From Tessaracoccus sp. MC1679 (GTDB lineage Bacteria; Actinomycetota; Actinomycetes; Propionibacteriales; Propionibacteriaceae): a stretch of DNA of 64,000 nucleotides. The position numbers and the translations under genes were made by a program. Below the pieces are notes generated by a model. That model saw nothing but the letters and a program-made list of their open reading frames with translations. It had not been told where the DNA came from and did not search any database. The stretch is taken from NCBI RefSeq assembly GCF_014164775.1, contig NZ_JACJGB010000008.1, positions 124,001 through 188,000 of the forward strand. The letters are read 5' to 3'. The first letter of the stretch is position 1. Each line of letters begins with the position of its first letter. This document shows positions 32,807 through 42,710 of this stretch, one piece after another.

Positions 32807-34732
32807 ATGACCGCACCGAACGCAGAGGCGCCACGGCTCCTGCGCGACGTCCAGGGCCTTCGCGCCGTCGCAGTCCTCTCGGTCATGGCCGCCCACGCAG
32901 GGCTGCCCCTCCCCGGCGGGTTCGTCGGCGTCGACATCTTCTTCGTCATCTCCGGGTTCATCATCACCCTCATGCTGCTTCGGGAGCACGCCACCCACGG
33001 CCGCATCCGCTTCGGGCGCTTCTACGTGCGGCGCTTGAAGCGACTCGGCCCGGCGCTCGCCGTCACGTCGATCGCGACCGTCATCCTGGCGTTCCTCTTC
33101 CTCTCCCCCTTGGGTCCGCAGGAGACGACGTATCAGACCGCGTTGGGCGCGACTTTCGGCATCGCCAACGCCGTCATCGCCTTCAACACCGGCGACTACT
33201 TCGGCGCAGCCGCCGAGAAGAACGCTCTGCTGCACACGTGGTCGCTCTCGGTGGAGGAACAGTTCTACCTGGCGTTGCCCGCGGCGACGGCGGCGCTGCT
33301 GTGGGCCTCCACCCGGCTCAAGCGGCCGATCGCGAAAGCGCTCCCCTTTGCGGGGCTGGCCGCTTTGGCGCTCCTCTCCCTGTACGCCATCCGACTGGGC
33401 ACCGCGTTCCCGTTCGGCTACTACGGGCCCCTCCCCCGCGCGTGGGAGTTCCTGGCCGGATGCCTCCTGGCCCTGCTCGTGGGTCTGGTGCGCCACGTGC
33501 CGCAGCTGCTGCTCACCGTCGCCGGGCTGGCTGGCGCGGCGATGCTGGCGGTGAGCTTCGTCGCGATCACGCCCGAGACTCCGTTCCCGGGGAGGTGGAC
33601 GCTCCTCCCAGTTGCCGGCACCGTGCTCCTGCTGGCGGCGGGACGGCGCGGCTCAACCGTGCTGTCGCGGGGGCTGGCAAGCCCGCCGATGGTCGCGGTC
33701 GGCGACTGGTCCTACTCCCTCTACCTGTGGCACTGGCCCCTGATCGTCGTCGCGAAGGCGGTGTGGCCGTTCACCCAAACCGCCCCCGTTCTCGCCGCGG
33801 CGGCAGCCTTCCTGCCCGCCTACCTGACCTACCGCTACGTGGAGCAGCCCTTCAGGGCGCTGCACGTCGACGGCGCCCGCGCCGTCGCGGCGACGGCGAC
33901 CAGGATTCTGCTGCCACCCGCGGCGACCGCGTTGGCCGCCTGGCTCGCGGTGACGCAGATCGTGCTCCCCGCGATGGCTCCCGGCGGACCCATGGCGTCG
34001 AGGTTCAACTCGGTCGCGCAGGCCGACGTCGAGCATGAGCTTCAGCCCTGCCGGGACGAGGCGATGGCGCAACTCAGCAACGGCCTCTGCGGGACGACGC
34101 TCCCAGGTGAGGCCCAACTTCTGCTGATCGGCGACTCCCATGCCGAACACCTCATCCCGGGGTTCCGCGAGCTCTTCCCCGACCTGAACTTCGAGGTGAT
34201 CACGGTGCGCTCCCCCAAGCCGTTCGGCTCGCTCGACGGCGTGGCCCGGCTGCTGGCGTACGTCGAGCAGAACCCGAACCTGTCGACGGTGATCTACAGC
34301 CGGCAGCTCGGCCGCGACGGCGGGGGCCTGTCCGCGGCAGAGGAACAGGGCATGCGGGCCGCGGTCGATGGCCTGGCCAACCTGGGGCGGAAGGTGTTCG
34401 TGCTCGACGACAACCCCACGTGGCCGATGGACATGTCCAGCTGCACCCACCGCCACTCGCTGGCCCTGCCCGGGCAGATCTGTGAGTGGGATGCGTCCTA
34501 CTTCGCGTCGGGCTTCGAGGCCCGGACGGCGGACCTTCACCGTGTGCTCGACGGCACGGGCGCCGAGGTCGTCTCGATCCACGGCGCCTTCTGCGACGAG
34601 TCGGTGTGCAGGCGTGCGACCGACACCACCCAGCTGTACTCGGACTCCGACCACATCACGACGGCGGGCGCGACGACGGCGCTCACCTACGCCTTGGAGA
34701 ACAATCCAATGCTCGCCGACGCCCTGCGCTAG
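32807..34732 (+). CDS. OafA-like acyltransferase with SGNH domain
   Basis: A 641-residue protein that would O-acetylate an extracellular glycan. Residues 1-380 are an acyltransferase family 3 membrane domain with about ten helices, LLRDVQGLRAVAVLSVMAAH at the start and the conserved SLSVEEQFYL. The C-terminal extracellular part is an SGNH hydrolase-like domain: LLIGDSHAEHLIPGF gives block I, and SDSDHITTAGA gives the catalytic Asp/His block. AGGGGAACG precedes the ATG. It is a good candidate to modify the polymer made by this region. Confidence 0.9.
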   Translation: MTAPNAEAPRLLRDVQGLRAVAVLSVMAAHAGLPLPGGFVGVDIFFVISGFIITLMLLREHATHGRIRFGRFYVRRLKRLGPALAVTSIATVILAFLFLSPLGPQETTYQTALGATFGIANAVIAFNTGDYFGAAAEKNALLHTWSLSVEEQFYLALPAATAALLWASTRLKRPIAKALPFAGLAALALLSLYAIRLGTAFPFGYYGPLPRAWEFLAGCLLALLVGLVRHVPQLLLTVAGLAGAAMLAVSFVAITPETPFPGRWTLLPVAGTVLLLAAGRRGSTVLSRGLASPPMVAVGDWSYSLYLWHWPLIVVAKAVWPFTQTAPVLAAAAAFLPAYLTYRYVEQPFRALHVDGARAVAATATRILLPPAATALAAWLAVTQIVLPAMAPGGPMASRFNSVAQADVEHELQPCRDEAMAQLSNGLCGTTLPGEAQLLLIGDSHAEHLIPGFRELFPDLNFEVITVRSPKPFGSLDGVARLLAYVEQNPNLSTVIYSRQLGRDGGGLSAAEEQGMRAAVDGLANLGRKVFVLDDNPTWPMDMSSCTHRHSLALPGQICEWDASYFASGFEARTADLHRVLDGTGAEVVSIHGAFCDESVCRRATDTTQLYSDSDHITTAGATTALTYALENNPMLADALR

Positions 34733-34807
34733 CGCGACCGCCCCCAGCTCTCGATCCCGGCCGGCCCATCGACTACGCTCACAGGTAGCAATCCCGGGGG
34801 GGCAACC

Positions 34808-35845
34808 ATGAGACGAGCGCTGGTGCTCACGACCGGCCGAGCAGCCGACGGCCCGTACGGGATCGACAAGCTGCGAGGCTTCGGTTACGAACTTGTCGAC
34901 GTTCCCGATGCCCGGGCTCGGCTCCACAGGAAACTCCGGGATGTCGTCGAACACCGAACCCGGCGCCCGCTCGACAAGACGCTCCGGTCGACGCTGAAAG
35001 CATGGCGCTCAGATCTTGTGATCGCGTTCCTCGAGAGAGAGGCTCTTGCCGCCTCCTGGCTGAAGCAGCGACGGCTGCCCCCGTGGCGCAGCCTGCCGCT
35101 GGTGATGTTCGAGTGTTGGTTGGCGGAGGAACTCCGCCACGCTGACGCCGCGACACGCAGGAACCTCGTCAAGTCGTACGCTGGCGTCGACCTCACCTTC
35201 GCCTGGAGCGCGAACCAGCTGGACATCCTCCACGACGCAGGCTTCCATCCCGACCGGCTGGCCTCGGTGCCCTTCGGGTTCGCCCCAGAGAACCACCCCT
35301 TCGTGCCGCAGGCAGGGCGGCAGGGCGGGATCGTCGCGATCGGCTTCGACCGGGGTCGCGACTATCCGACCCTGTTCGACGCGGTCGCGGGCACCGACCT
35401 GGTGGTCGACCTCTACTGCAAGGAGGTCAACCTTGGCGGGAGGACTCCGCCGCCAGGGGTGAACTTCCGCGGAACGGTGCCGAGCGCGGAGTACGCCCGC
35501 CTCATCGCCGACGCGGAGATCGTCGTCATCCCCACAAAGGATCTGGCCTACCCCACCGGCCAGACCGTCGCGATGGAGGCCGCCGGGGCGGGAGCCTGCG
35601 TCGTCGTCAGCGGCACCGCGCCAATGCGCGAGTACTTTACCGACTCCGAAGCCCTGCTCTTCGACCCCGGGGACGCGTCGGGGCTCCGCGAGCAGCTCAT
35701 GCGGGCCCGCGACGACTTCCAGTTGCGCGACTCCCTCGGCCGCGCCGCCGCCGAGCGGATGCGTGGGCAGTTCACGTACACGCAGATGTGGCAGCGCGTG
35801 GATCGGGAACTCCGGACGCGCGGCCTCGTGGGCGGGAAGCCATGA
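34808..35845 (+). CDS. glycosyltransferase, GT-B fold
   Basis: A 345-residue cytosolic enzyme. The second half has a GT4-like acceptor region: VDLYCKEVNLGGRTPPPGVN, EIVVIPTKDLAYPTGQTVAMEA and a DPGDASGLREQL tail typical of C-terminal helices. The N-terminal half is divergent. A seven-G run lies in the leader, six bases before the ATG. The stop overlaps the PIG-L gene start by 4 bases. Donor and acceptor cannot be inferred. Confidence 0.75.
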   Translation: MRRALVLTTGRAADGPYGIDKLRGFGYELVDVPDARARLHRKLRDVVEHRTRRPLDKTLRSTLKAWRSDLVIAFLEREALAASWLKQRRLPPWRSLPLVMFECWLAEELRHADAATRRNLVKSYAGVDLTFAWSANQLDILHDAGFHPDRLASVPFGFAPENHPFVPQAGRQGGIVAIGFDRGRDYPTLFDAVAGTDLVVDLYCKEVNLGGRTPPPGVNFRGTVPSAEYARLIADAEIVVIPTKDLAYPTGQTVAMEAAGAGACVVVSGTAPMREYFTDSEALLFDPGDASGLREQLMRARDDFQLRDSLGRAAAERMRGQFTYTQMWQRVDRELRTRGLVGGKP

Positions 35846-36609
35846 ACGGGAGCCCGAGGGGTTCCGACCGGGCCCTCTACCTCGTCCCCCACCAGGACGA
35901 CGAGATGCTCACCCTCGGCGCCGCGATCAAGGCCGACGTCGCGGCGGGGCTCACCGTGGACGTGCTCCTCGTCACCGACGGCAAGGAGGATCCGGCACAC
36001 ACCGGGCCGACCGCGGAGACGCTGGGCCGCGTCCCCGACGTGGAGGAGTTCATCGCCGCCCGGGATCGCGAGTTCGCCGCGGGGGTCCGGCTGCTGGGCG
36101 GGAACCCGATCGTTCCTCCAGCAGCGGATCGGCAGCCAGACGGCGGAAGCTCCGTCGCAGGGGTAGTGGCACTGGCCAAGCGGTTCGCAATGCCGGACGG
36201 CGCCACCCGACTCAGGGCGACGTCGACGCACGACTACCACCCCGACCACCGCAACTGCGGCGCGGCCATGATGCTCCTCGCGGCCAAGGGCCTGGGAACC
36301 GACCCCCGGCTCTTCATCTCCCGCTACAAGAGCGACCTCTGGCAGCGTGGGATGACGCAGATGGGCGCCCACGGCGACCTCACCGAAGACGACCAGCGGC
36401 CGTACCGCCGCAAGGCCCCGGAGGACGGCTGGTGGGGCATCGGCTACGACTCGGCGGGAGAGTGGTTCGACTACCTGCTCACCGTCGACGGCGGGTCCTA
36501 CTGGCACCGCCCGAAGTGGCAGTCAAGGGTCAAGCAGTTGGTCGCCCCATTGGCACGGAAGTCGGGGCTGACCACCGTGGTATGGAGGCTGCGGCACCTG
36601 CGACGATGA
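35842..36609 (+). CDS. PIG-L family deacetylase
   Basis: A 255-residue zinc-dependent N-acetylglucosaminyl deacetylase-like enzyme. The signature ALYLVPHQDDEMLTLGAAI has the zinc-binding PHxDDE motif, and STHDYHPDHRNCG supplies the second zinc His. The ATG overlaps the preceding stop (ATGA). In a glycan locus such enzymes remove N-acetyl groups from amino-sugar lipid-linked intermediates or nucleotide sugars. A related role in mycothiol synthesis is less likely given the neighbours. Confidence 0.85.
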   Translation: MNGSPRGSDRALYLVPHQDDEMLTLGAAIKADVAAGLTVDVLLVTDGKEDPAHTGPTAETLGRVPDVEEFIAARDREFAAGVRLLGGNPIVPPAADRQPDGGSSVAGVVALAKRFAMPDGATRLRATSTHDYHPDHRNCGAAMMLLAAKGLGTDPRLFISRYKSDLWQRGMTQMGAHGDLTEDDQRPYRRKAPEDGWWGIGYDSAGEWFDYLLTVDGGSYWHRPKWQSRVKQLVAPLARKSGLTTVVWRLRHLRR

Positions 36610-36625
36610 ACGCGAGCGCGGCCGA

Positions 36626-37822
36626 CTAGAGCAGTTCGCGCATCGACTGATGGAACGCCGCCATGCTGTGGAGCTTCGCGACCTCCTCAGCCAGCGCGTC
36701 GGCCTCGGCCTGGGCCGCCGCCGGGTCCCTCAGGATCCAGGCAAGGCGATCGGCGAAGGCCGCCGCGGCGCCGGACACTTTCGCCGTGCCCTCCAACCCG
36801 CGCACGCCCTCGGCGCCGACGGGGGTCGTCACGATCGGCACGCGGTGGAGGATGGCTTCAACGGTCTTGAACTTCACGCCAGCCCCCAGCTGGAGCGGCA
36901 CGATCGCGACGGCCGCCGACTCGTACTCGGAGGTGATGCTGGGCACGAAGCCGCTGATCGTGATCGGCTCGTTCCGCAACTGGGCTTGGGCCTCTTCGGC
37001 CATGCGCCCGATGAGATGGATGTCGGGCTCGACCCCGGCCCCCTGCACGAGGGGAAGGACCTCGTCGAGGAACCAGCGCAGGCCGGTGAGGTCCTCCTGT
37101 CGCCAACTGGCGACCATGATCGTCCGGTTTGGCTCGGGGCGTCGACGCGGCGCCGCCGGCGCGTCGATCGCCGGCGGGACCACCGCAACGCGCGCCCTCC
37201 CACGAGGCAGCAGGCCCCGGTCCTTCTCGCTCAGCACCACCGCGACGTCCGACGTCCGCATGATCCAGCGCTCAGCGGCGCGGGCACCAGCGCCGACGAG
37301 CGACCACTTGAGCCGTTCGCGCAGGCTTCCGCTCAGCGATCGCTTGCGGTCGACCGACTGCGAAACAACGTCGTGCAGCACCGACACGATCTGGGCCCTC
37401 GGGGCAAGCTCCCGGACCGTCCTCGCGTGCCCCGCCATCTCCTGCCATTCCAGCGCCACCACGTCGGCCTCGGCGAGCCACTCCCGGGCCGCCGCGTCGG
37501 CGCGCAGGTCCCTCGCCACCGCAGGGTCGGCTACCCCGACGAACGTGCGGCGCACCCGGTTACTCAGGGCCTGACGCCACCGACCCCGGCGCGCCTTGGC
37601 CAGGACATGCACCGGGCACAGCGCCTCGTCGAGGTCCTCCCGTGCCGAGCGGCCCTGCAGGAGAATGCACCGCACGTCGAAGCCGGCTTGCCAGTGCCGC
37701 ACCCGTGCCGACAGATAGTTCTGGCCGGCGTTGCCGGTTTGGGAGCGGGGGGCGGCGTGGCTGAGGACGACGAGTCGGGGGCGCCGCTCGCCCTGCGGGT
37801 CGCGGCCGTGGATCGCGGTCAC
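36626..37822 (-). CDS. family 4-like glycosyltransferase
   Basis: A 398-residue GT-B enzyme. The C-terminal half contains IHLIGRMAEEAQAQL, ISGFVPSITSEYESAAVAIV and PLQLGAGVKFKTVEAILHRV, the last being the nucleotide-sugar-binding stretch with Glu. It starts with a 4-base overlap with the stop of the upstream glycosyltransferase, so the pair forms a minus-strand operon that converges on the PIG-L gene with 16 bases between. Donor and acceptor unknown. Confidence 0.82.
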   Translation of the reverse strand: MTAIHGRDPQGERRPRLVVLSHAAPRSQTGNAGQNYLSARVRHWQAGFDVRCILLQGRSAREDLDEALCPVHVLAKARRGRWRQALSNRVRRTFVGVADPAVARDLRADAAAREWLAEADVVALEWQEMAGHARTVRELAPRAQIVSVLHDVVSQSVDRKRSLSGSLRERLKWSLVGAGARAAERWIMRTSDVAVVLSEKDRGLLPRGRARVAVVPPAIDAPAAPRRRPEPNRTIMVASWRQEDLTGLRWFLDEVLPLVQGAGVEPDIHLIGRMAEEAQAQLRNEPITISGFVPSITSEYESAAVAIVPLQLGAGVKFKTVEAILHRVPIVTTPVGAEGVRGLEGTAKVSGAAAAFADRLAWILRDPAAAQAEADALAEEVAKLHSMAAFHQSMRELL

Positions 37823-38865
37823 GGCCTGATCGCCCGGCGGATCATCCCGAGGCGCTTGCGCAGCGGCAACCGCTGGGCCCGCCTGGCCAGGTGCGTGGTG
37901 TGCTCGATAGTCACGGGCCTGAGGATCCGGGCCGTGTCGCCCAGGGCCTCCTGAACGGCTTGGACGCGCCCAACGAAGCCGTCCCAGCCGTAGTTCTCAG
38001 CGGCGAACTCCCTCGCCAACTGCGCCGAAGCGTCGAAAGCCTCGGGATCAGCGTCGAAGCGGTGCAGGAGGTCGCGCAGGGTGCGGGTCGACCCCGTGAG
38101 GTCGCTGTCGGGCAGGGCGGTGCAGAACTCGGGGCGCATGAACTCCCGCCCTCCGTCGCCGGGGAAGCCTGCCAGGTACGCGCCGGCCGCCATCGCCTCC
38201 AGGCCCGGCAGCCCAAGCCCTTCCTGCACCGCCCCGTGGACGAAGACGGCGCTCTCCCGGAGCGCATCAGCTACTCCTTCCCAGCTCAGACCGTCGATGG
38301 GGCGAAACGACCACCGCCGCAGGATCGGATCGCGGCGCATGGCGTTGACAAGCGCTTTCAGCTCGGTTTCGCGTCGCCGTGGCATGAAGCTGAGCACCCT
38401 GGGGCGCTGAGATGGCGGCGGAGCCTGCTGGAAGAAGAGCGCGTCCACGTAGAGGCGGAGATGGTGCACCGGCAGGCGGACGTCGATCTCCGCCAGGTAG
38501 TCGCGGATGCTCTCGGACGTGGCAACGACGACGGCGGCGTCCGGCCAGCCCGGGTACGGGGCGTCGAGCGCGGGGTAATCCGCGTGGATCCCGATCGTGT
38601 AGTAGTGGGCCTGGTTCAACACCACCACGGGGAGGCCGCGCAGTTCCTCACGCGTCTCGGGGGGCGCCACCTCGACGACCCAGAGCCGGTCACCTGCCTC
38701 CAGGCGGAGGCTGTTGGCGCACAACGCTTCGGACGAAGCCTGGGAAGCGCTCTGCCAGACCACGGCCTCGTGGCCGAGTTGTCGCAGCGCGCGCGCGATC
38801 CCGTACATCACCTTGACCCCACCGGTCGCCGCAGCCCGGTCGGGGGCCATCAGGTAGGTCGTCAT
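37819..38865 (-). CDS. glycosyltransferase, GT-B fold (348 aa)
   Basis: The ATG at 38865 has AGGAGGGG and a seven-G run upstream and starts TTYLMAPDRAAATGGVKVMY. The GGVKV loop and the later VFVHGAVQEGLGLPGLEAMA segment (acceptor/donor Glu region) support a GT4-like fold. An open frame upstream to 38955 has no site. It is first of a two-gene minus-strand operon. The 180 bases before it hold no gene and probably the promoter. Confidence 0.78.
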   Translation of the reverse strand: MTTYLMAPDRAAATGGVKVMYGIARALRQLGHEAVVWQSASQASSEALCANSLRLEAGDRLWVVEVAPPETREELRGLPVVVLNQAHYYTIGIHADYPALDAPYPGWPDAAVVVATSESIRDYLAEIDVRLPVHHLRLYVDALFFQQAPPPSQRPRVLSFMPRRRETELKALVNAMRRDPILRRWSFRPIDGLSWEGVADALRESAVFVHGAVQEGLGLPGLEAMAAGAYLAGFPGDGGREFMRPEFCTALPDSDLTGSTRTLRDLLHRFDADPEAFDASAQLAREFAAENYGWDGFVGRVQAVQEALGDTARILRPVTIEHTTHLARRAQRLPLRKRLGMIRRAIRP

Positions 38866-39048
38866 CGTGCCCCCCCTCCTCGGCGCCAACGCACTCAGAC
38901 CGAGTCGGCGTTCTACTGGATCGTACGTGATCCGCAGTCGGTGGAGGCGGCGCACAACTCGCCGGTCCTGCTGTCGACTCGCCCTGGCACCAACGTATCG
39001 GTTCCGGTTAGCCTTGTCGCCCGAAGAACTCCACCAATGGTTCGGAGG

Positions 39049-40080
39049 TCAGACCTCGATGGTGCGCCCCTCGTCGGCGCTGCGGCGGGCAGCATCGAGC
39101 ACCCGCAGGACCGCGACCCCCTGCTCCCACGGTACCGGACCCGGGCCGCCCTGCTCGACGGCGGCAGCGAACTCGTCGTAGAGGTTCGAGTAGTCGCCCC
39201 GCTCCGACGGCACCCTCTCCGGCTGCTGGCCGGCAATGGAGAGCGTGCCCCAGCGCGACTCGACCTCCAGGCCCCACTCGTCGCGGCGCCCGACGGGGCG
39301 CTCGCCCCGCTTGATGGCCTCGGTCTGCACGTCGCTGAAGTCGGAGGTGTAAGACCCGAGCGTGCCGTGGAGACGCAGTTCCTTGGAGACGAGCGCGTTG
39401 ACCTTGCTGGCCGAGACGTGCGAGTGGCGCCCGCCGACATGCGCGATGTTGATCACAAACCCACTGTCTGTGCGCCCAGCGGGTAGCTCGAAGTAGTCGA
39501 GGTATGCGGTGACGGAGACCGCGGGTCCCATGAGGGTCAGCGCTTGGTCGACGAGGTGGCTGCCGAGGTCTCGGAGCAGGCCGCCGGTCGGCCCGGCCTC
39601 CAGGGTGCCCGGCTCGTCGAGGTCGAACCTCAGATCCAGCCGGGTCAACTCCCCCAAGCGGCCGGTGGCGACAACCGCCCGCGCCGTCACGATGTCGGTG
39701 TCGTAGCGCCGGTTGTGGAATACATTGAGCATGCGCCGCGCCTCCCGCGCGGCGTCTACCAACTCCTGCGCCGCTGCGGCCGACGGCCCGAACGGCTTGT
39801 CCGCCAGGACGCTGACGCCACGTCCCAAGGCCTCGAGCACCAGGTCGCGGCGCGTCTCGGGTGGGGTGGAGATCGTCACGGCGTCGACCCCTGCGTCGAT
39901 CAGTTCGCCGAGCGAGGCGTACGCGGGCACCGCCGGGTGGTCCTCGGCCAACTGCCGCACCCGCTCGGGGCTGCGCACGACGACGCCGACCAACTCGGCC
40001 GCGTCGGAAGCCCGAATGTAGGGCGCGTGGAAGAGCCGACCACCGTCGCCGTACCCCACCAAACCGATCCGAATGGCCAT
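39049..40080 (-). CDS. Gfo/Idh/MocA-family oxidoreductase (343 aa)
   Basis: IRIGLVGYGDGGRLFHAPYI starts a Rossmann fold with a variant GYGDGG loop; VSVLADKPFGPSAAAAQEL supplies the usual (E/D)KP motif, and GGLLRDLGSHLVDQALTLMG the catalytic region. This one lies inside the glycan region, where family members often modify nucleotide sugars, for example UDP-sugar 3-dehydrogenases, but it could also be a leftover catabolic gene. It is divergent from the GT2 gene at 40225, with a 144-base gap. AGGAGC lies before the ATG. Confidence 0.83.
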   Translation of the reverse strand: MAIRIGLVGYGDGGRLFHAPYIRASDAAELVGVVVRSPERVRQLAEDHPAVPAYASLGELIDAGVDAVTISTPPETRRDLVLEALGRGVSVLADKPFGPSAAAAQELVDAAREARRMLNVFHNRRYDTDIVTARAVVATGRLGELTRLDLRFDLDEPGTLEAGPTGGLLRDLGSHLVDQALTLMGPAVSVTAYLDYFELPAGRTDSGFVINIAHVGGRHSHVSASKVNALVSKELRLHGTLGSYTSDFSDVQTEAIKRGERPVGRRDEWGLEVESRWGTLSIAGQQPERVPSERGDYSNLYDEFAAAVEQGGPGPVPWEQGVAVLRVLDAARRSADEGRTIEV

Positions 40081-40224
40081 ATGATGCTCCTCAGCTCAAG
40101 GCACCTTCGCCTCGCTTGTCCTGACATTAGCCTAGCGGCGGCAGCCAAGTTCCGGAGCAGCACACTAGCTGTGACCCATCCCAGCGCCCGAGCATAGAAG
40201 AACGTGACCGGTACCCTATCCGGC

Positions 40225-40947
40225 ATGACCGAAACCAAGGGGCGGTTCTCCGTCGTCATTCCGACGATGCAGAGAGCTAGTCAGCTGTGGCCGCTTGTTG
40301 AACAGTGCTCGGGCCACCCGTTGGTGCATGAGGTGCTCGTTGTAAACAACTCCCGCGACCCCTTGTCCTGGGATCTGCCCAACGTTCGCGTGCTCCAGCA
40401 GGAGCGGAACATCTTCGTGAATCCCGCCTGGAACCTCGGCGTCCGAACTGCGCAGGGGGAGTTCCTCGCAATCCTCAACGATGACATTCTGCCCTTGGAA
40501 GACCTACTGGGCGAAGTCTCTCGGGCACTCCGTTGGAAGCGCCTCGTCGGGCTGGTCGGGCTCCATTCCTCCTGTTTCCGAGCCTCGGATGCGAGCACGA
40601 AGTGGTGGCGGCCCGCCTACGAGAGGACCGATGGCTACGGAGTGGCGATGTTCTTGCGACGCGTGGATTACGTCCCCATCCCAGATGACATGAAGGTCTG
40701 GTACGGCGACGATTGGCTCATGTCAAGGCAGCGTAAGCGGAACTGGGTGCTCGGCGGCTTTCCGGTGGAAACAGAAATGTCGGCGACTTCCTCATCACCC
40801 GTCTTTGACCAGATCAAGGCTTCCGACGAGGAAGCCTGGCACAGGCATGGCCCAGGGGTCAATGACTCACTGTTCGCGCTGGAACGGCGCGCCGTTGCCC
40901 CACTGAAGGGGCTGCGGGCTCGTATCCGCGCCCGGTTCTCCTTGTGA
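40225..40947 (+). CDS. family 2 glycosyltransferase (240 aa)
   Basis: A short GT-A enzyme: FSVVIPTMQRASQLWPLVEQ starts the fold and EFLAILNDDILPLEDLL gives the metal-binding DxD-like segment. The ATG at 40225 has no Shine-Dalgarno, but a TACCCTAT at about -10 suggests a leaderless transcript; a GTG at 40204 is also possible. Codons are visibly more A/T-rich than in the genes to the left. It is followed after 74 bases by the IS1380 element, which probably cut it off from the downstream glycosyltransferase. Confidence 0.75.
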   Translation: MTETKGRFSVVIPTMQRASQLWPLVEQCSGHPLVHEVLVVNNSRDPLSWDLPNVRVLQQERNIFVNPAWNLGVRTAQGEFLAILNDDILPLEDLLGEVSRALRWKRLVGLVGLHSSCFRASDASTKWWRPAYERTDGYGVAMFLRRVDYVPIPDDMKVWYGDDWLMSRQRKRNWVLGGFPVETEMSATSSSPVFDQIKASDEEAWHRHGPGVNDSLFALERRAVAPLKGLRARIRARFSL

Positions 40948-41021
40948 CATCTCCCCCACATTCCAGGAGGATGTTGCTGCCGCAGGTCGAGCAGGAAGGT
41001 CATGAAATGTTTCTCGCTTAG

Positions 41022-42697
41022 CCTCGATATTTCATGACGGCCCTGTGTGGGGCTGGTCGGCGCCGGTGGCGTCGAGGTTGTTCTGATTCTTGCAGGTGGG
41101 TGCGACAAGACCCCGCGTGACGTCTGCGGTGCGGGTTTCCAGGCCGAGAGCTGCCAGATTCAGAGGGACATGTGGAGGACATAGGGTCAGGTGGCTGGTG
41201 CCGGGAGGTTTCGGAGTCGGCTGATGCTGTCGATGATCAGCTCGGCCCAGCGGGATCGGTCGCTGAAGTGGACGACGGTGCGGCGGGCTCTTCTGGCGAG
41301 GGTCGCGGGGATGGTGTAGAGCCGGTAGCGGAGCCGTTTCGGTTCCCAGCGGCGGGCTTCATGACCGGCCAGGGCCAGCATCGCGCTCCAGGCCTGCAAC
41401 TCGGAGGCCAGGGCGACGATCTGGCACCAGATCCGATTCTGGTCGAACCCGTGCAACGGGAGGTTGGCCAGGCCTGTGTCTTTCGCGATCCGGATCCGGT
41501 CTTCGCAGCGGGCGCGGCGACGATGCCGCAACTCCAGCTGCTGCAGGGTGCCGAGGGTGGTGTTGGTCGCGAAGGCGGTGAGCCGGTAGCCGTCGACGTC
41601 GTCGAACCGCAGCTGAGCGCCGGGGTGGGGCCGTTCGCGGCGGACGATCACCCGCATCCCGGCAGGCCAACCGTCGAGATCCAGCAGTCCGGTGAAGTCA
41701 GCAAGATCGGCCCCCTCGCGAGCCTCGCCATCGCTGTTGAGGGCCGGCACCCAAACCCACTCAGGGACCAGGTGGTAGAAGTCGGGGGTGTCCATGGGGA
41801 GGGTGAACCCGACCGAGTACGCCACCCTGCGCCCGGTCAGCCACTTGGTGAACTCCTTCGTGCCGCCGGCCCCGTCCGCGCGGACCAGGACCCTGCGTCC
41901 CGGGCGAGGGTCGCGGTCGGGGAGCTGCGCGAGAGCCTGCTTGGTGACGGTGATGTGATCGGTCGCGGTGTTCGAACCGGCGTTCCCGGGGCGTAGGTGG
42001 ACCACCAACGCTTCGCCGGTGCCCTCAGGTCCGTGGTCGGCGAACGCCATCAACGGGTGGAACCCGAACCCTCGCTTGAACGTCGCAGCCGCGCGCTGCT
42101 TCTCCGAATGCGCGGTGATCAGCGACGCGTCGAGATCGATCACCACAGGATCCTCGGCAGTCGCCTCATGGTCCGGGGCATGGTGACCCGCCAGGGCCCA
42201 GACCGTGGCGCGGGCCTGCTGCCGGGCTCCGGCGATCGCTGTGATGGCCTTGTCCGCGTCCTCGGCCAGGGTCGCGATGAGCCGCGACACGGTCGGATCC
42301 GACGCCACCGGGCCGTAGACCCCCGGTTCCGCGCGCAGGGTGGCGAGGTCACTCAACGCTTCACCGCCGAGCACCAGCGACATCGCCAGATCGCAGATGA
42401 TCTTGCCTGGGTCGTGGACCGCCAACGGTTTCCGCCACCGGGACAGCGCCTCCGACAGGGCCCGGTCCAGGCCGGCCGCGCGGATGGTTTCGGTCAGCAG
42501 GATCCCGCCAGCCTGGCCGACCGCGGTCACCTTCGCGGTATCGACATGAACCCTGGGATACGAGCCGGTACTCTTCACCTCGAAGGTGCTCCTCGCTTGT
42601 TGAATGATTGTGCTTCGCAAAACACATCATCCCAAGTCAGGGGCACTTTCGCCATCCCAGGCCACTGCAGTCCACCCACCGTCATGAAAGCACGAGG
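41022..42697 (-). mobile_element. complete IS1380-family insertion sequence with target duplication
   Basis: A 1676-bp element. Terminal inverted repeats CCTCGATATTTCATGACGG (41022-41040) and its inverse ending at 42697 pair at 16 of 19 positions. Both ends are flanked by TTAG (41018-41021 and 42698-42701), a 4-bp target duplication, the size known for IS1380. It contains one intact transposase gene. It landed 13 bases before the start of the GT2 gene at 42711. Confidence 0.9.
41187..42578 (-). CDS. IS1380-family transposase
   Basis: A 463-residue DDE transposase with VKSTGSYPRVHVDTAKVTAV at the N-terminus. The catalytic Asp are seen in VVIDLDASLITAHSEKQ and RRVLVRADGAGGTKEF; the long insertion with IRIAKDTGLANLPLHGFDQN holds the family's Glu region. 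The GTG at 42578 has GAGGAG ten bases upstream; an open frame extends to a TTG at 42620. No frameshift is seen, so the element may be active. Confidence 0.92.
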   Translation of the reverse strand: MKSTGSYPRVHVDTAKVTAVGQAGGILLTETIRAAGLDRALSEALSRWRKPLAVHDPGKIICDLAMSLVLGGEALSDLATLRAEPGVYGPVASDPTVSRLIATLAEDADKAITAIAGARQQARATVWALAGHHAPDHEATAEDPVVIDLDASLITAHSEKQRAAATFKRGFGFHPLMAFADHGPEGTGEALVVHLRPGNAGSNTATDHITVTKQALAQLPDRDPRPGRRVLVRADGAGGTKEFTKWLTGRRVAYSVGFTLPMDTPDFYHLVPEWVWVPALNSDGEAREGADLADFTGLLDLDGWPAGMRVIVRRERPHPGAQLRFDDVDGYRLTAFATNTTLGTLQQLELRHRRRARCEDRIRIAKDTGLANLPLHGFDQNRIWCQIVALASELQAWSAMLALAGHEARRWEPKRLRYRLYTIPATLARRARRTVVHFSDRSRWAELIIDSISRLRNLPAPAT

Positions 42698-42710
42698 TTA
42701 GGATGGCGAT

